A stretch of DNA of 61,717 nucleotides from an uncultured Lachnospiraceae bacterium (GTDB taxonomy: Bacteria > Bacillota > Clostridia > Lachnospirales > Lachnospiraceae). Under the pieces are notes generated by a model, which saw only the letters and a list, made by a program, of their open reading frames with translations, did not search any database and had not been told where the DNA came from. A program made the translations under genes and the position numbers. The stretch is from the NCBI GenBank assembly GCA_910580195.1, contig CAJTWA010000023.1:1-61717 (forward strand). Direction: 5' to 3'. Below, piece after piece: positions 44,500-53,206 of this stretch (positions are counted from its first letter, which is position 1; the number at the start of each line of letters is the position of its first letter).

Positions 44500-45849
44500 T
44501 TAATTTGGGTTGATTTTTTTCTTTATGGTTTCAATCAGGTGGTTGAAATTCTCGTCGTTCTTGTATTCTTCTGTAATTTTCTTAATCCCATGGATAATGG
44601 TGGAATGGTCCCTGCCTCCAAGGAGCGCGCCGATGGTTTCCAACTGGGCAGAAGTCATGTTCTTGCATAGGTACATGGCAATCTGCCGGGGCTTTGCGAT
44701 TTCGCTGCTCCGGTTCTTGGAAATCATCTGGTTGGTGGAAATATTAAAATGCTCGGCTACAATCTCAATGACTAACTGGGGCGTAATTTCCCTCGGTTTG
44801 TCCGGTGAAATAATATTCTGGAGTTCATGGACTGCAACATCCATAGTAATTTCCGTATGCTCTAAGTTTGAAAATGCCAGTAGCTTGTTCCATGCCCCTT
44901 CCAGTTCCCGGATGTTGGATTTGATGTTGCTGGCAATATAATCAAGGATTTCATCATCCAGATGGAACCCGTCAACTTCTTGTTTCCTCCTTAAAATAGC
45001 CATCCTTGTTTCATAGTCAGGATAGCTGATATCTGCCAAAAGCCCCCATTCAAAACGGGAACGGATCCGTTCTTCTAAGGTTTCCATTTCCTTGGGCGGC
45101 TTGTCAGAAGATAAGATAATCTGCTTCCCAGCAGAATGGAGCACGTTGAAGGTATGGAAAAATTCTTCCTGCGTGCTTTCTTTCCCAATAATAAACTGCA
45201 CATCGTCAATCATCAGCACATCCACGGTACGGTATTTGTCCCGCAGCTTCGTCATGGCGGAAGCATTCCCGTTACGGATGGAATCAATCACTTCATTGGT
45301 AAATTCTTCGGAAGTTACGTAAATGACTTTTTTTTCCGGCTGCTGCTGCAGGATAAAATGTCCGATGGACTGCATTAAGTGGGTTTTCCCAAGGCCCGGC
45401 CCTCCGTAAATATACAGGGGGTTGTAAACCTCGCCGGGAGATTCTGCAACTGCAAGGCTGGCAGCGTGTGCAAATTTATTGTTCTTGCCGACTACGAAGC
45501 TTTCAAAGGTATAATTAGGGTTAAGATTACTTTTTTCCGTACCTTGTACAAAATCTGGGTTCCTGCTGCGGCGGGCTTTTAGCTGTTCCGCCTGTTCCGG
45601 CAGGATAAAGTTCAGTTCATATTTGATCCCCGTAATCTCTTCAATGGCTACTTTAATAGGAAGTTCATACTTTTTTGTAATGTAGTTAATCCCCATTTGC
45701 CCGGTTGGAACCACAATATAAAGTTTTTCTCCTTCGATGTTGTAGATGGTCAATGGCTTTAACCAGTTGTCAAAGGAAATATCTGTAAGTTCATGCTCTT
45801 CTTTTACTGTCAATAATATTTCTTCCCATTTTTCTAAAATTAGTTCCAT
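44500..45849 (-). CDS. dnaA: Chromosomal replication initiator DnaA
   Basis: An initiator of 449 residues. Domain I (about 1-85) binds partners, and a short linker follows. The AAA+ domain has Walker A YGGPGLGKTHLM and Walker B LMIDDVQF. The C-terminal helix-turn-helix signature GGRDHSTIIHGIKKI contacts DnaA boxes. The start at 45849 is set by GGAG six bases upstream. The longer frame up to 45918 would need a start before that site. It fires replication at the boxes on both sides of the gene. Confidence 0.98.
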   Translation of the reverse strand: MELILEKWEEILLTVKEEHELTDISFDNWLKPLTIYNIEGEKLYIVVPTGQMGINYITKKYELPIKVAIEEITGIKYELNFILPEQAEQLKARRSRNPDFVQGTEKSNLNPNYTFESFVVGKNNKFAHAASLAVAESPGEVYNPLYIYGGPGLGKTHLMQSIGHFILQQQPEKKVIYVTSEEFTNEVIDSIRNGNASAMTKLRDKYRTVDVLMIDDVQFIIGKESTQEEFFHTFNVLHSAGKQIILSSDKPPKEMETLEERIRSRFEWGLLADISYPDYETRMAILRRKQEVDGFHLDDEILDYIASNIKSNIRELEGAWNKLLAFSNLEHTEITMDVAVHELQNIISPDKPREITPQLVIEIVAEHFNISTNQMISKNRSSEIAKPRQIAMYLCKNMTSAQLETIGALLGGRDHSTIIHGIKKITEEYKNDENFNHLIETIKKKINPN

Positions 45850-46486
45850 AGTCATCTCCAATATTCCTTTTTTTGAATTCGTAGTATTCCATACTCTATA
45901 ATAACGCAAATCGGCCAAATAATCAATTAAAATTTTATACAGGTACAGGGGATAATGTAAGAAACATAAAGCCCTTAATGTTCCGTTTTGGGATAAGTTT
46001 GCGTAAATTAGGGCAGCAATGTGGATAAATAGAAAAAAATGTGGGTTTGTGTACAGGCTGTTGATAACAGTTTATAAAAAAGGCGGCGCCTGCTGTGGAA
46101 ATCAGCTTGTCAATTTTATGAACAAAATCCCTATAAACATATCTACATGGGAAAATCCCTTGGTTTTCCAGTGGATTCCAGAAAAATAGCGTGGATATTC
46201 ACAAGATACCAAAAAGTTTTCCACAAGTTATCCACAAAATATGGATAACTTTTTTGAATGTGGAAAATGTGGATAACTTGTGGATAAAACTTTTTCTTTC
46301 CTTATTATATATAAACATGTGCATAACTCTGGAAAAAACAAGGAAAATGAAATTTTTGTAAAATCCTGTTGAAAACATATCAACATTTGCATTTTCTTAA
46401 CAAATATCCTGAAATAGCTTGACTTAGGCGTATTTTTTGATATAATAAAACATGATGTTTTCTAACACAGAGGAGGTGGATGACCC
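45850..46486. other. Origin of replication (oriC)
   Basis: This 637-base gene-free span separates the leftward dnaA block from the rightward rpmH block. DnaA-box matches: TGTGGATAA at 46020-46028, 46268-46276 and 46279-46287, TTATCCACA at 46228-46236, and a one-mismatch box at 46240-46248. An A/T-rich tract (about 46288-46400) follows the cluster and is the likely unwinding element. The switch of gene strand here fits bidirectional forks. Confidence 0.9.
46419..46446 (+). promoter_or_regulatory. rpmH promoter
   Basis: The -35 TTGACT (46419-46424) and -10 TATAAT (46441-46446) are 16 bases apart, about 40 bases before the rpmH start. Confidence 0.8.
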
Positions 46487-46621
46487 GTGAAAATGACATA
46501 TCAACCCAAGAAAAGATCCCGCAAGAGGGTCCATGGATTTCGGAAAAGAATGAGTACAAAAGGCGGCAGGAGAGTACTGGCTGCAAGAAGGTTAAAAGGA
46601 AGAAAGAGATTGTCAGCTTAG
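46487..46621 (+). CDS. rpmH: Ribosomal protein L34
   Basis: A protein of 44 residues that is extremely Arg/Lys-rich, with the family core TYQPKKRSRKRVHGFRKRM and ending GRKRLSA. It starts at GTG with GAGGAGGT upstream. An ATG two codons later is also possible. It is a large-subunit protein and the first gene to the right of oriC. Unlike the usual arrangement, 274 bases with a terminator and a hairpin-rich element separate it from rnpA. Confidence 0.97.
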   Translation: MKMTYQPKKRSRKRVHGFRKRMSTKGGRRVLAARRLKGRKRLSA

Positions 46622-46648
46622 GCCACATCAATTGTGGTCTTTCTTCTT
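46621..46648 (+). terminator. rpmH terminator
   Basis: GGCCACA pairs with TTGTGGTC around a short loop (46621-46639), followed by TTTCTTCTT. It directly follows the rpmH stop, so most rpmH transcripts probably end here. Confidence 0.65.
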
Positions 46649-46876
46649 ATCTTATAGGAAAAGCCGTATTACTGTGAAGTGTTAAAGTCCGTGGTTTCCC
46701 TATAAGATAAAACCCTCCGGGGGTTTTGCACCCGCACGAAGGGTTTTATGCCGCCAAGGCGGCCGTGCTCGGCACGCAAAATTGGCACCCCCCTCAAGAC
46801 TGATGGGATGGGGGAGCTGAAGCGGGCTTGCCAATTTTGTTCCAGCAAATAAAAAATCCCCTCAAGGGGATCTTTG
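46647..46876. repeat. Hairpin-rich insert between rpmH and rnpA
   Basis: At least five stems occur in 230 bases. TTATCTTATAGGAAA (46647-46661) pairs with 46695-46710. AAAACCC pairs with GGGGTTTT near 46709-46727. GCCGCC pairs with GGCGGC (46750-46763), and CGTGC with GCACG (46764-46776). CAAAATTGGCA (46777-46787) pairs with TGCCAATTTTG (46829-46839). TCCCCT pairs with AGGGGA near 46857-46875. It resembles an intergenic repeat or a structured RNA. I recognise no known RNA family. Confidence 0.65.
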
Positions 46877-46895
46877 CAGAGGGGCAGCAAGAGTT

Positions 46896-47252
46896 ATGGA
46901 ATTCTCAGAATCATTGAAGAAGAACAGCGACTTCCAGAACGTATATAAGCGTGGGAAATCTTATGCAAACCGTTTTTTTGTTATGTACGTTCTGGAAAAC
47001 CATTTGGAAAAGAACCGATTAGGAATATCAGTAAGCAAAAAAGTAGGAAATAGTGTTATAAGACATCATATTACAAGATTAGTACGGGAAGCCTACCGAT
47101 TACAGGAAGAAATGTTTGAGAACCATTTGGATATTGTAGTCATTGCAAGGGCAGCGGCCAGGCATGCCACATACCAGGAAACAGAGCGGGCATTGCTGCA
47201 CTTAGGGGGACTTCATCACATTTTAGTAAGAAAAGAAGATGGAATATTTTGA
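46896..47252 (+). CDS. rnpA: Ribonuclease P protein component
   Basis: A basic protein of 118 residues that helps the RNase P RNA mature tRNA 5' ends. The family motif region reads NRLGISVSKKVGNSVIRHHITRLVREAYR-like in two parts. The usual RNRxKR is RHHITR here. AGGGGCAGCAAGAG precedes the ATG. It overlaps yidD by four bases. Confidence 0.95.
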   Translation: MEFSESLKKNSDFQNVYKRGKSYANRFFVMYVLENHLEKNRLGISVSKKVGNSVIRHHITRLVREAYRLQEEMFENHLDIVVIARAAARHATYQETERALLHLGGLHHILVRKEDGIF

Positions 47253-47458
47253 AAAAACTATTAATTGCCTTAATCAATCTGTATAGGATGTACCTATCGC
47301 CCTTAAAAACAACGAAATGCCCTTATTACCCCACCTGCTCCTCTTATGGGCTTGAGGCCATAGAGAAGTACGGCGCATGCAAGGGGTCACTGCTGGCCGC
47401 ATGGAGGATAGTAAGATGCAACCCTTTTTCAAAAGGCGGATATGATCCGGTTCCATAA
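47249..47458 (+). CDS. yidD: Membrane protein insertion efficiency factor YidD
   Basis: A protein of 69 residues with the family Cys-containing motif KTTKCPYYPTCSSYGLEAI, then GSLLAAWRIVRCNPFSKGGYDPVP. It sits on the membrane and helps YidC-dependent insertion. The start overlaps the rnpA stop, so it is coupled. yidC follows after 16 bases. Confidence 0.95.
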   Translation: MKKLLIALINLYRMYLSPLKTTKCPYYPTCSSYGLEAIEKYGACKGSLLAAWRIVRCNPFSKGGYDPVP

Positions 47459-47474
47459 ATAGGAGGTTTGTGTA

Positions 47475-48740
47475 TTGACAGAAATTATACTGACCCAGTA
47501 TTCTGGCAAAATACTAGGTCCGATTGCGAAACTTATCGGCTATATTATGAATGGCCTGTACATGTTTCTGCATCATGTATTCGGCATCCAGAATATTGCA
47601 TTGTGTATTATTTTGTTTACGTTCATTATTTATTTTTTGATGCTTCCGCTTACTTACAAGCAGCAGAAGTTCTCAAGGCTCCAACAGGAAATGAGCCCTG
47701 AAATCAATGCCATCCGGGAAAAGTATAAGAATAAAAAAGATCAGGTATCCATACAGAAAATGAATGAAGAAACCCAGATGGTCTACCAGAAATACGGTGT
47801 TTCCACCATGGGCAGCTGCGTGCAGCTATTGATTAACTTCCCCATCATGCTTGCCATGTATCAGGTAATCCGGAATGTACCTGCATACGTAGGGAGCGTC
47901 AAGGAAGTATATACCCCGTTGGTGGAAAAAATCATGGGTGTGGATGGGTATCAGGATATTATGTCATCTTTCCTGAAAGAAGCCAATGTAGGGCTTGTAA
48001 AGCTTAATTTTGAAACAGCGGCTACAACTGCCAATTCCATTATCGACGTGCTGTATGCACTGCCGGGCCAAGGCTGGGAGATTTTAAAGGGCAGCTTTGC
48101 CGGACTGACAGACATTATCAGCTCTACAGAAGCTGCAGTTGCGCATTTTAACGATTTTTTTGGCATCAATATTGCCAATTCCCCCATGAACCTGATTGGG
48201 ACTGGATGGGGAAATAAAGATTTTCTCTTAATTTTAGGCGCCATATTAATCCCGTTGGCATCTTACGGCTCCCAAGTATTGAGCCTGAAGCTGATGCCCA
48301 ATGCCAGCAATTCTGCTGGAGGGGAGAACGACGCTATGGCAAGGCAGCTTAAGACCATGAACACGGTAATGCCTCTGTTTTCCCTGTTTATGGTATTTTC
48401 GGTACCGGTAGGCCTTGGGATTTACTGGGTTTCCGGTTCTGTCATCCGTTGCGGCCAGCAGTTCTTCCTGAATAAATACATGAAGAACCTTGATTTGGAA
48501 GTAATCATTGAGAAAAACAAGGAAAAGGCGAAGAAGAAAAAGGAGAAGCAGGGTATTTACGAGAACCAGATAGCGAACGCTGCCAGAATGAACACAAGGA
48601 AGATTGCAGAACCTGTCAGCACTGCGGAAAAGGAACAGAGAATCCGCAAAACAGAAGAGTATGCAAGGACAGCTAGGAAAGGCAGCCTTTTGGAAAAGGC
48701 TAATATGGTAAAAGAGTTTAACGAACGCAATAACAAGTGA
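47475..48740 (+). CDS. yidC: Membrane protein insertase YidC
   Basis: An insertase of 421 residues with the Gram-positive type layout and no large periplasmic domain. Helices lie near 18-35, 40-60, 105-130, 255-280 and 300-325. The cytoplasmic hairpin contains REKYKNKKDQVSIQKMNEE. An Arg/Lys-rich tail (from about 345) probably touches the ribosome. It starts at TTG with AGGAGG eight bases upstream. No lipobox is seen at the N-terminus, unlike SpoIIIJ. Confidence 0.95.
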   Translation: MTEIILTQYSGKILGPIAKLIGYIMNGLYMFLHHVFGIQNIALCIILFTFIIYFLMLPLTYKQQKFSRLQQEMSPEINAIREKYKNKKDQVSIQKMNEETQMVYQKYGVSTMGSCVQLLINFPIMLAMYQVIRNVPAYVGSVKEVYTPLVEKIMGVDGYQDIMSSFLKEANVGLVKLNFETAATTANSIIDVLYALPGQGWEILKGSFAGLTDIISSTEAAVAHFNDFFGINIANSPMNLIGTGWGNKDFLLILGAILIPLASYGSQVLSLKLMPNASNSAGGENDAMARQLKTMNTVMPLFSLFMVFSVPVGLGIYWVSGSVIRCGQQFFLNKYMKNLDLEVIIEKNKEKAKKKKEKQGIYENQIANAARMNTRKIAEPVSTAEKEQRIRKTEEYARTARKGSLLEKANMVKEFNERNNK

Positions 48741-48759
48741 TGTAACAGGGGGAATTTGA

Positions 48760-49410
48760 ATGGATTTTATTGAAGTTTCAGCAAAGACCGTAGATGACGC
48801 TATCACGGAAAGCCTTGTAAAACTTGGAACTACCAGTGATAAGATTGAATACGAAGTAATAGAAAAAGGAAGCTCCGGGTTTCTTGGGATAGGGAGCAGG
48901 CCAGCGGTCATTAAAGTCCGCAAAAAATCAGATATTGAAGATTATGTCAATGATTTCTTAAGCAGCGTATTCCAAGCCATGGACATGGATGTAGAAATTT
49001 TGATTAATAAAAGTGAAGATGGAAAAGTTGTTGATGTGGAATTAAAAGGCGAAGAGATGGGTGTTTTAATTGGAAAACGCGGACAAACCTTAGATTCCCT
49101 CCAATATCTGACAAACCTTGCCGTTGGGAAACAAGTCACAGAGTATGTGAAGGTTAAGATTGACACAGAGGATTATAGGAAGAGGAGAAGGGATACTCTG
49201 GAAAATCTTGCCAAGAACATTGCTTATAAGGTAAAACGGACCAAACATTCCGTTTCTTTGGAACCGATGAACCCATTTGAACGGCGTGTGATCCATTCAG
49301 CATTGCAGAATGACCGCTATGTGAGCACCCACAGCGAAGGGGAAGAGCCTTACCGCCATGTGGTAGTTACACTGAAAAGAAATAATAACAATAAAGCAGC
49401 CAATTCCTAG
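48760..49410 (+). CDS. jag: RNA-binding protein Jag/KhpB
   Basis: A protein of 216 residues. The Jag-N domain at about 1-55 ends in KGSSGFLGIGSRPAVI. The KH domain has GVLIGKRGQTLDSLQYL, and the R3H domain has PMNPFERRVIHSALQN. Partner KhpA forms a complex with it in related bacteria, affecting cell division and small RNAs. GGGGG precedes the ATG, 19 bases after yidC. A strong hairpin follows the gene. Confidence 0.95.
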   Translation: MDFIEVSAKTVDDAITESLVKLGTTSDKIEYEVIEKGSSGFLGIGSRPAVIKVRKKSDIEDYVNDFLSSVFQAMDMDVEILINKSEDGKVVDVELKGEEMGVLIGKRGQTLDSLQYLTNLAVGKQVTEYVKVKIDTEDYRKRRRDTLENLAKNIAYKVKRTKHSVSLEPMNPFERRVIHSALQNDRYVSTHSEGEEPYRHVVVTLKRNNNNKAANS

Positions 49411-49495
49411 GTTTTATCCAAAAATTTGGTGTATCGGGCTTGCCTTGGGCATCATGGTTTTATGGATGGTTTGGGCAAGAAGGGATTGGCGTATG

Positions 49496-49547
49496 CCGGA
49501 AAGGCTTTCTCAAAATACCTTGCAGTTCTTTGAGAAAGCCTTTCTGG
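49496..49547 (+). terminator. Terminator after jag
   Basis: CCGGAAAGGCTTTCTCAAA (49496-49514) pairs along all 19 bases with 49529-49547, with one G-T pair, around a 14-base loop. The downstream T run is short (TTT, then A). It lies between jag and mnmE and probably ends the rnpA-jag operon. Confidence 0.75.
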
Positions 49548-49573
49548 TTTAAAAAAGAGAGTAGGAGATTCAA

Positions 49574-50977
49574 TTGAAAACAGATACAATAGCTGCCATA
49601 GCCACTGCCATGGCAAATTCTGGGATTGGGATTGTCCGTATCAGCGGGGAGGAGGCTTTTTCCGTCATTGATAAGATTTACCACCCAAAGAAAGGAAATA
49701 AAATATTGTCCCAAGCAGCCAGCCATACTGTGCATTATGGCTATATCTATGATGGGGATAAAGTGGTGGATGAAGTAATGGTGCTGGTTTTGAAATCACC
49801 TAATACGTATACAAGGGAGGACACCGTGGAAATTGACTGCCATGGGGGTACATTGGTCCTAACGCGTATTCTGGAAACGGCTGTCAAATTTGGCGCAAGG
49901 CTGGCAGAGCCCGGGGAATTTACGAAGCGGGCTTTTTTGAACGGGAGGATTGATTTGTCCCAAGCAGAATCTGTGATAGACGTGATTAATGCCCAGAATG
50001 ATTTTGCCTTAGAGTCATCCCTCCGCCAGCTTCAGGGGACGGTAAAGCAGGAGGTCCAAAAGATACGGGGAAAGCTGCTCCATGAAATCGCATTTATTGA
50101 GTCGGCGCTGGATGACCCGGAGCATATTTCGATGGAAGGTTATGGGGACAGACTTCTGGGGACAGTGGAAGATTTGTCATGCCAAATCAGCAGCTTGGTT
50201 TCCTCTTCAGAGAATGGGATACTTCTGAAAGAAGGCATTAATACCGTAATTATTGGAAAGCCAAATGTGGGAAAGTCTTCCTTGATGAACCTGCTGGCAG
50301 GGGAAGAGCGGGCCATTGTGACAGACATTGCAGGGACAACCCGTGATGCTTTAAGAGAACAGATTAACTTGAACGGGATTACCCTGAATGTGGTTGACAC
50401 GGCTGGCATACGGGATACGGAAGATAAAGTGGAGCGGATTGGCGTGGACAGGGCAAAATCTTATTTAGGGCAGGCGGATCTTGTATTGTTTATGGTAGAC
50501 TCCTCCGCTTGTTTAGATAAGGATGATGAAGAAATCTTAAGCCTGCTTTCTGGAAAAAATGATGGGAAAAAAGTAATTGTGCTGTTAAACAAATCAGATT
50601 TGGGCCAAGCAGTTACAGAGGATTTGGTCCGCGCCCAGATGGGGCAGGATGGCATGGGCTATCCCATCCTTACGGTTTCCGTAAAGGATGGGAAGGGTAT
50701 GGAAGGATTGGAACAGGCAATCAAAGAGATGTTTTTCCATGGGGATCTTTCGTTGCACAATGAAATTTACATTACAAATGTACGGCAGAAATCTGCTTTG
50801 CAGTCTGCGCTTTGCAGCCTGTCTATGGTAAAGCAGAGCATTGAAGATAGGATGCCGGAGGATTTTTATTCCATCGACCTTACAGACGCATGTGAGGAAT
50901 TAGGGAATATCACAGGGGAGTCGGTAGGGGAAGATTTGGTGAATGAAATTTTCTCAAAATTTTGTATGGGAAAATAG
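49574..50977 (+). CDS. mnmE: tRNA modification GTPase MnmE
   Basis: A GTPase of 467 residues. The N-terminal folate-binding domain begins after TIAAIATAM. The G domain has GKPNVGKSSLMN, a DIAGTTRD switch, DTAGIRDTED and NKSD. The C-terminal CMGK is the one-carbon chemistry motif. With MnmG it makes cmnm5U at wobble U34. It starts at TTG with AGGAG upstream. Its last codons and stop are copied in the tandem repeat that follows. Confidence 0.97.
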   Translation: MKTDTIAAIATAMANSGIGIVRISGEEAFSVIDKIYHPKKGNKILSQAASHTVHYGYIYDGDKVVDEVMVLVLKSPNTYTREDTVEIDCHGGTLVLTRILETAVKFGARLAEPGEFTKRAFLNGRIDLSQAESVIDVINAQNDFALESSLRQLQGTVKQEVQKIRGKLLHEIAFIESALDDPEHISMEGYGDRLLGTVEDLSCQISSLVSSSENGILLKEGINTVIIGKPNVGKSSLMNLLAGEERAIVTDIAGTTRDALREQINLNGITLNVVDTAGIRDTEDKVERIGVDRAKSYLGQADLVLFMVDSSACLDKDDEEILSLLSGKNDGKKVIVLLNKSDLGQAVTEDLVRAQMGQDGMGYPILTVSVKDGKGMEGLEQAIKEMFFHGDLSLHNEIYITNVRQKSALQSALCSLSMVKQSIEDRMPEDFYSIDLTDACEELGNITGESVGEDLVNEIFSKFCMGK

Positions 50978-51091
50978 GGAATTTTTAAGAAAAAACCGGC
51001 AGCAGAAGGCTTGCCGGATGAAATTAAGTATGGGAAAATAAGAAATATCACAGAAAAACCGGCAGAAGAAAGATTTGCAGGATGAAATTTT
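50964..51091. repeat. 64-bp tandem duplication over the mnmE stop
   Basis: Copy 1 (50964-51027) includes the mnmE end ATG GGA AAA TAG. Copy 2 (51028-51091) repeats it as ATG GGA AAA TAA. Both contain AAAACCGGCAG and GGATGAAATT. A third partial copy (ATGAAATTTTTCTGGAAATT) continues to about 51105. Confidence 0.85.
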
Positions 51092-51123
51092 TCTGGAAAT
51101 TCTGAAAAGAAAGGGGAATACCT

Positions 51124-53019
51124 ATGTCTTTTGTGGCAGAGGAATATGATGTGTGCGTGGTAGGGGCAGGACATGCAGGGTGTGAAGCAGCCCTTGCCTG
51201 TGCAAGGCTGGGCTTGGAAACCATTGTATTTACGGTAAGCATTGAAAGTATTGCATTGATGCCCTGCAACCCGAATATCGGAGGAAGCTCCAAAGGCCAT
51301 TTAGTAAGGGAAGTCGATGCACTGGGGGGGCAGATGGGAATTAACATTGACCGGACATTTATCCAGTCAAAAATGCTGAATGTTTCCAAAGGCCCTGCAG
51401 TCCATTCCTTACGTGCCCAAGCAGATAAAGCAGAATACAGCAGGGAAATGCGCAGGACTCTGGAACAGGCAGAACACCTTACCATCCGGCAGGCAGAGGT
51501 GACAGAACTGATTGTAGAAGATGGGGCAGTGAAAGGCGTAAAAACTTTTTCCGGCGCCAGTTATTACAGTAAGGCAGTTGTGCTTTGCACTGGCACATAC
51601 TTAAAGTCCAGGTGTTTGTATGGGGATGTTGTAAATTATACTGGCCCAAATGGGCTGCAGGCTGCCAATGGGCTGTCAGATTCTTTGCGGGAGCATGGCA
51701 TAGAATTGTTCCGCTTTAAGACAGGGACGCCGGCAAGGGTTGACAGCCGTTCCATTGATTTTTCGAAAATGCAGGAGCAAAAAGGGGACAGCACCGTTGT
51801 GCCTTTTTCTTTTACCACCAACCCTAAGGATGTGCAGATTGAGCAGGTTTCCTGCTGGCTGACTTATACCAATGGGAAAACCCACGGCATCATCCGGGAG
51901 AATTTGGACCGCTCCCCTTTGTATTCCGGCATGATTGAAGGGACTGGGCCAAGGTATTGCCCTTCCATAGAGGACAAGGTCGTAAAGTTTTCCGATAAGG
52001 AACGGCACCAAGTTTTTATTGAACCGGAAGGGCTTTCTACCAATGAAATGTATGTGGGCGGCATGTCCAGTTCTTTGCCGGAAGATGTCCAGTACGAAAT
52101 GTACCGGACGGTTGCAGGGCTTGAGCATGTAAAAATTGTCCGCAACGCATATGCCATTGAATACGACTGCATAAACCCAAGGCAGCTTTATCCAACCTTG
52201 GAGTTTAAGGCAGTAAAAGGTTTGTTTTCCGGAGGGCAGTTTAACGGGAGTTCCGGATATGAAGAGGCAGCGGCCCAAGGGCTGGTGGCTGGGATTAATG
52301 CAGCCATGTCTGTAAAGGGGAAAGAGCTTTTGGTCTTGGACCGGTCCACGTCCTATATTGGGGTCCTGATTGATGACCTTGTGACAAAAGAAAACAGGGA
52401 ACCTTACCGGATGATGACTTCAAGGGCAGAATACCGCTTGCTGCTCCGCCAAGATAATGCAGATTTGCGCCTTTCCAAAATAGGGTATGAGGTTGGGCTA
52501 ATCCCAAAGGAACGGTATGAATGGGTATTGGAAAAAGAACGCTTGATTGAAAAGGAAACCGAACGGGTGCAGCAGGTGAAAATCGGTGCGAATCCTTTGG
52601 TCCAAAAACTTTTGGAGGAACATGGCAGCGCTCCCTTAAAAACTGGGGCAAATTTAGCGGAGTTAATCCGGAGGCCCGAACTTTCTTATGGAATTTTAGC
52701 TGAAATTGATCAAGAAAGGCCTGATTTACCAGAAGAGGTTGCAGAGCAAGTCAATATCAATATTAAATATGACGGTTACATCAAGCGCCAGTTAAAGCAA
52801 GTAAAGGATTTTAAAAAGCTGGAGCATAAAAAACTTCCCGAACATTTTGATTACAGCCAAGTGAGCGGCCTGCGGATTGAGGCAAAGCAGAAGCTGAACC
52901 TGTACCAGCCGGTAAATGTAGGGCAGGCTTCCAGAATTTCCGGGGTATCCCCCGCAGACATTTCAGTGCTGCTGGTATACTTGGAGCAGATGTACCGTAA
53001 GGAAGGGCAAAAAAGTTAG
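51124..53019 (+). CDS. mnmG: tRNA uridine modification enzyme MnmG
   Basis: An FAD enzyme of 631 residues. The dinucleotide motif is VCVVGAGHAGCEAALA, then NPNIGGSSKGHLVREVDALGG. The C-terminal helical domain (about 560-625) binds tRNA and MnmE. It is the second subunit of the MnmEG complex. GAAAGGGG precedes the ATG. Its gap from mnmE holds only the duplicated mnmE end. rsmG follows. Confidence 0.97.
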   Translation: MSFVAEEYDVCVVGAGHAGCEAALACARLGLETIVFTVSIESIALMPCNPNIGGSSKGHLVREVDALGGQMGINIDRTFIQSKMLNVSKGPAVHSLRAQADKAEYSREMRRTLEQAEHLTIRQAEVTELIVEDGAVKGVKTFSGASYYSKAVVLCTGTYLKSRCLYGDVVNYTGPNGLQAANGLSDSLREHGIELFRFKTGTPARVDSRSIDFSKMQEQKGDSTVVPFSFTTNPKDVQIEQVSCWLTYTNGKTHGIIRENLDRSPLYSGMIEGTGPRYCPSIEDKVVKFSDKERHQVFIEPEGLSTNEMYVGGMSSSLPEDVQYEMYRTVAGLEHVKIVRNAYAIEYDCINPRQLYPTLEFKAVKGLFSGGQFNGSSGYEEAAAQGLVAGINAAMSVKGKELLVLDRSTSYIGVLIDDLVTKENREPYRMMTSRAEYRLLLRQDNADLRLSKIGYEVGLIPKERYEWVLEKERLIEKETERVQQVKIGANPLVQKLLEEHGSAPLKTGANLAELIRRPELSYGILAEIDQERPDLPEEVAEQVNINIKYDGYIKRQLKQVKDFKKLEHKKLPEHFDYSQVSGLRIEAKQKLNLYQPVNVGQASRISGVSPADISVLLVYLEQMYRKEGQKS

Positions 53020-53125
53020 CGTACCCCTGATCCGTCCGTATAGGAAAGGCTGAGGGAAGGTTTGCAGTGTGGGCGTAAGGATACCAATAAAGATATATGA
53101 CAGAAGTTATTTAGGAGAAAATAAG

Positions 53126-53206
53126 TTGGAAAAAAATTTGAGAGAACATCATTCAGGGCATTATGGGTTGGAAGAAAATTTCAGTGAAAATCATACAGGA
53201 TATCAA
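53126..53206. repeat. Tandem duplication at the rsmG 5' end
   Basis: Unit 1 (53126-53167) encodes LEKNLREHHSGHYG and unit 2 (53168-53206) encodes LEENFSENHTGYQ. The native segment LEKFYKGLDQLG then starts at 53207. All three begin TTGGAA. Confidence 0.8.

Noticed and set aside
46669..46890. A 73-codon frame on the minus strand between rpmH and rnpA
   Set aside because: It runs through a chain of perfect hairpins and lacks a credible ribosome site. The sequence looks like a repeat-derived false gene.
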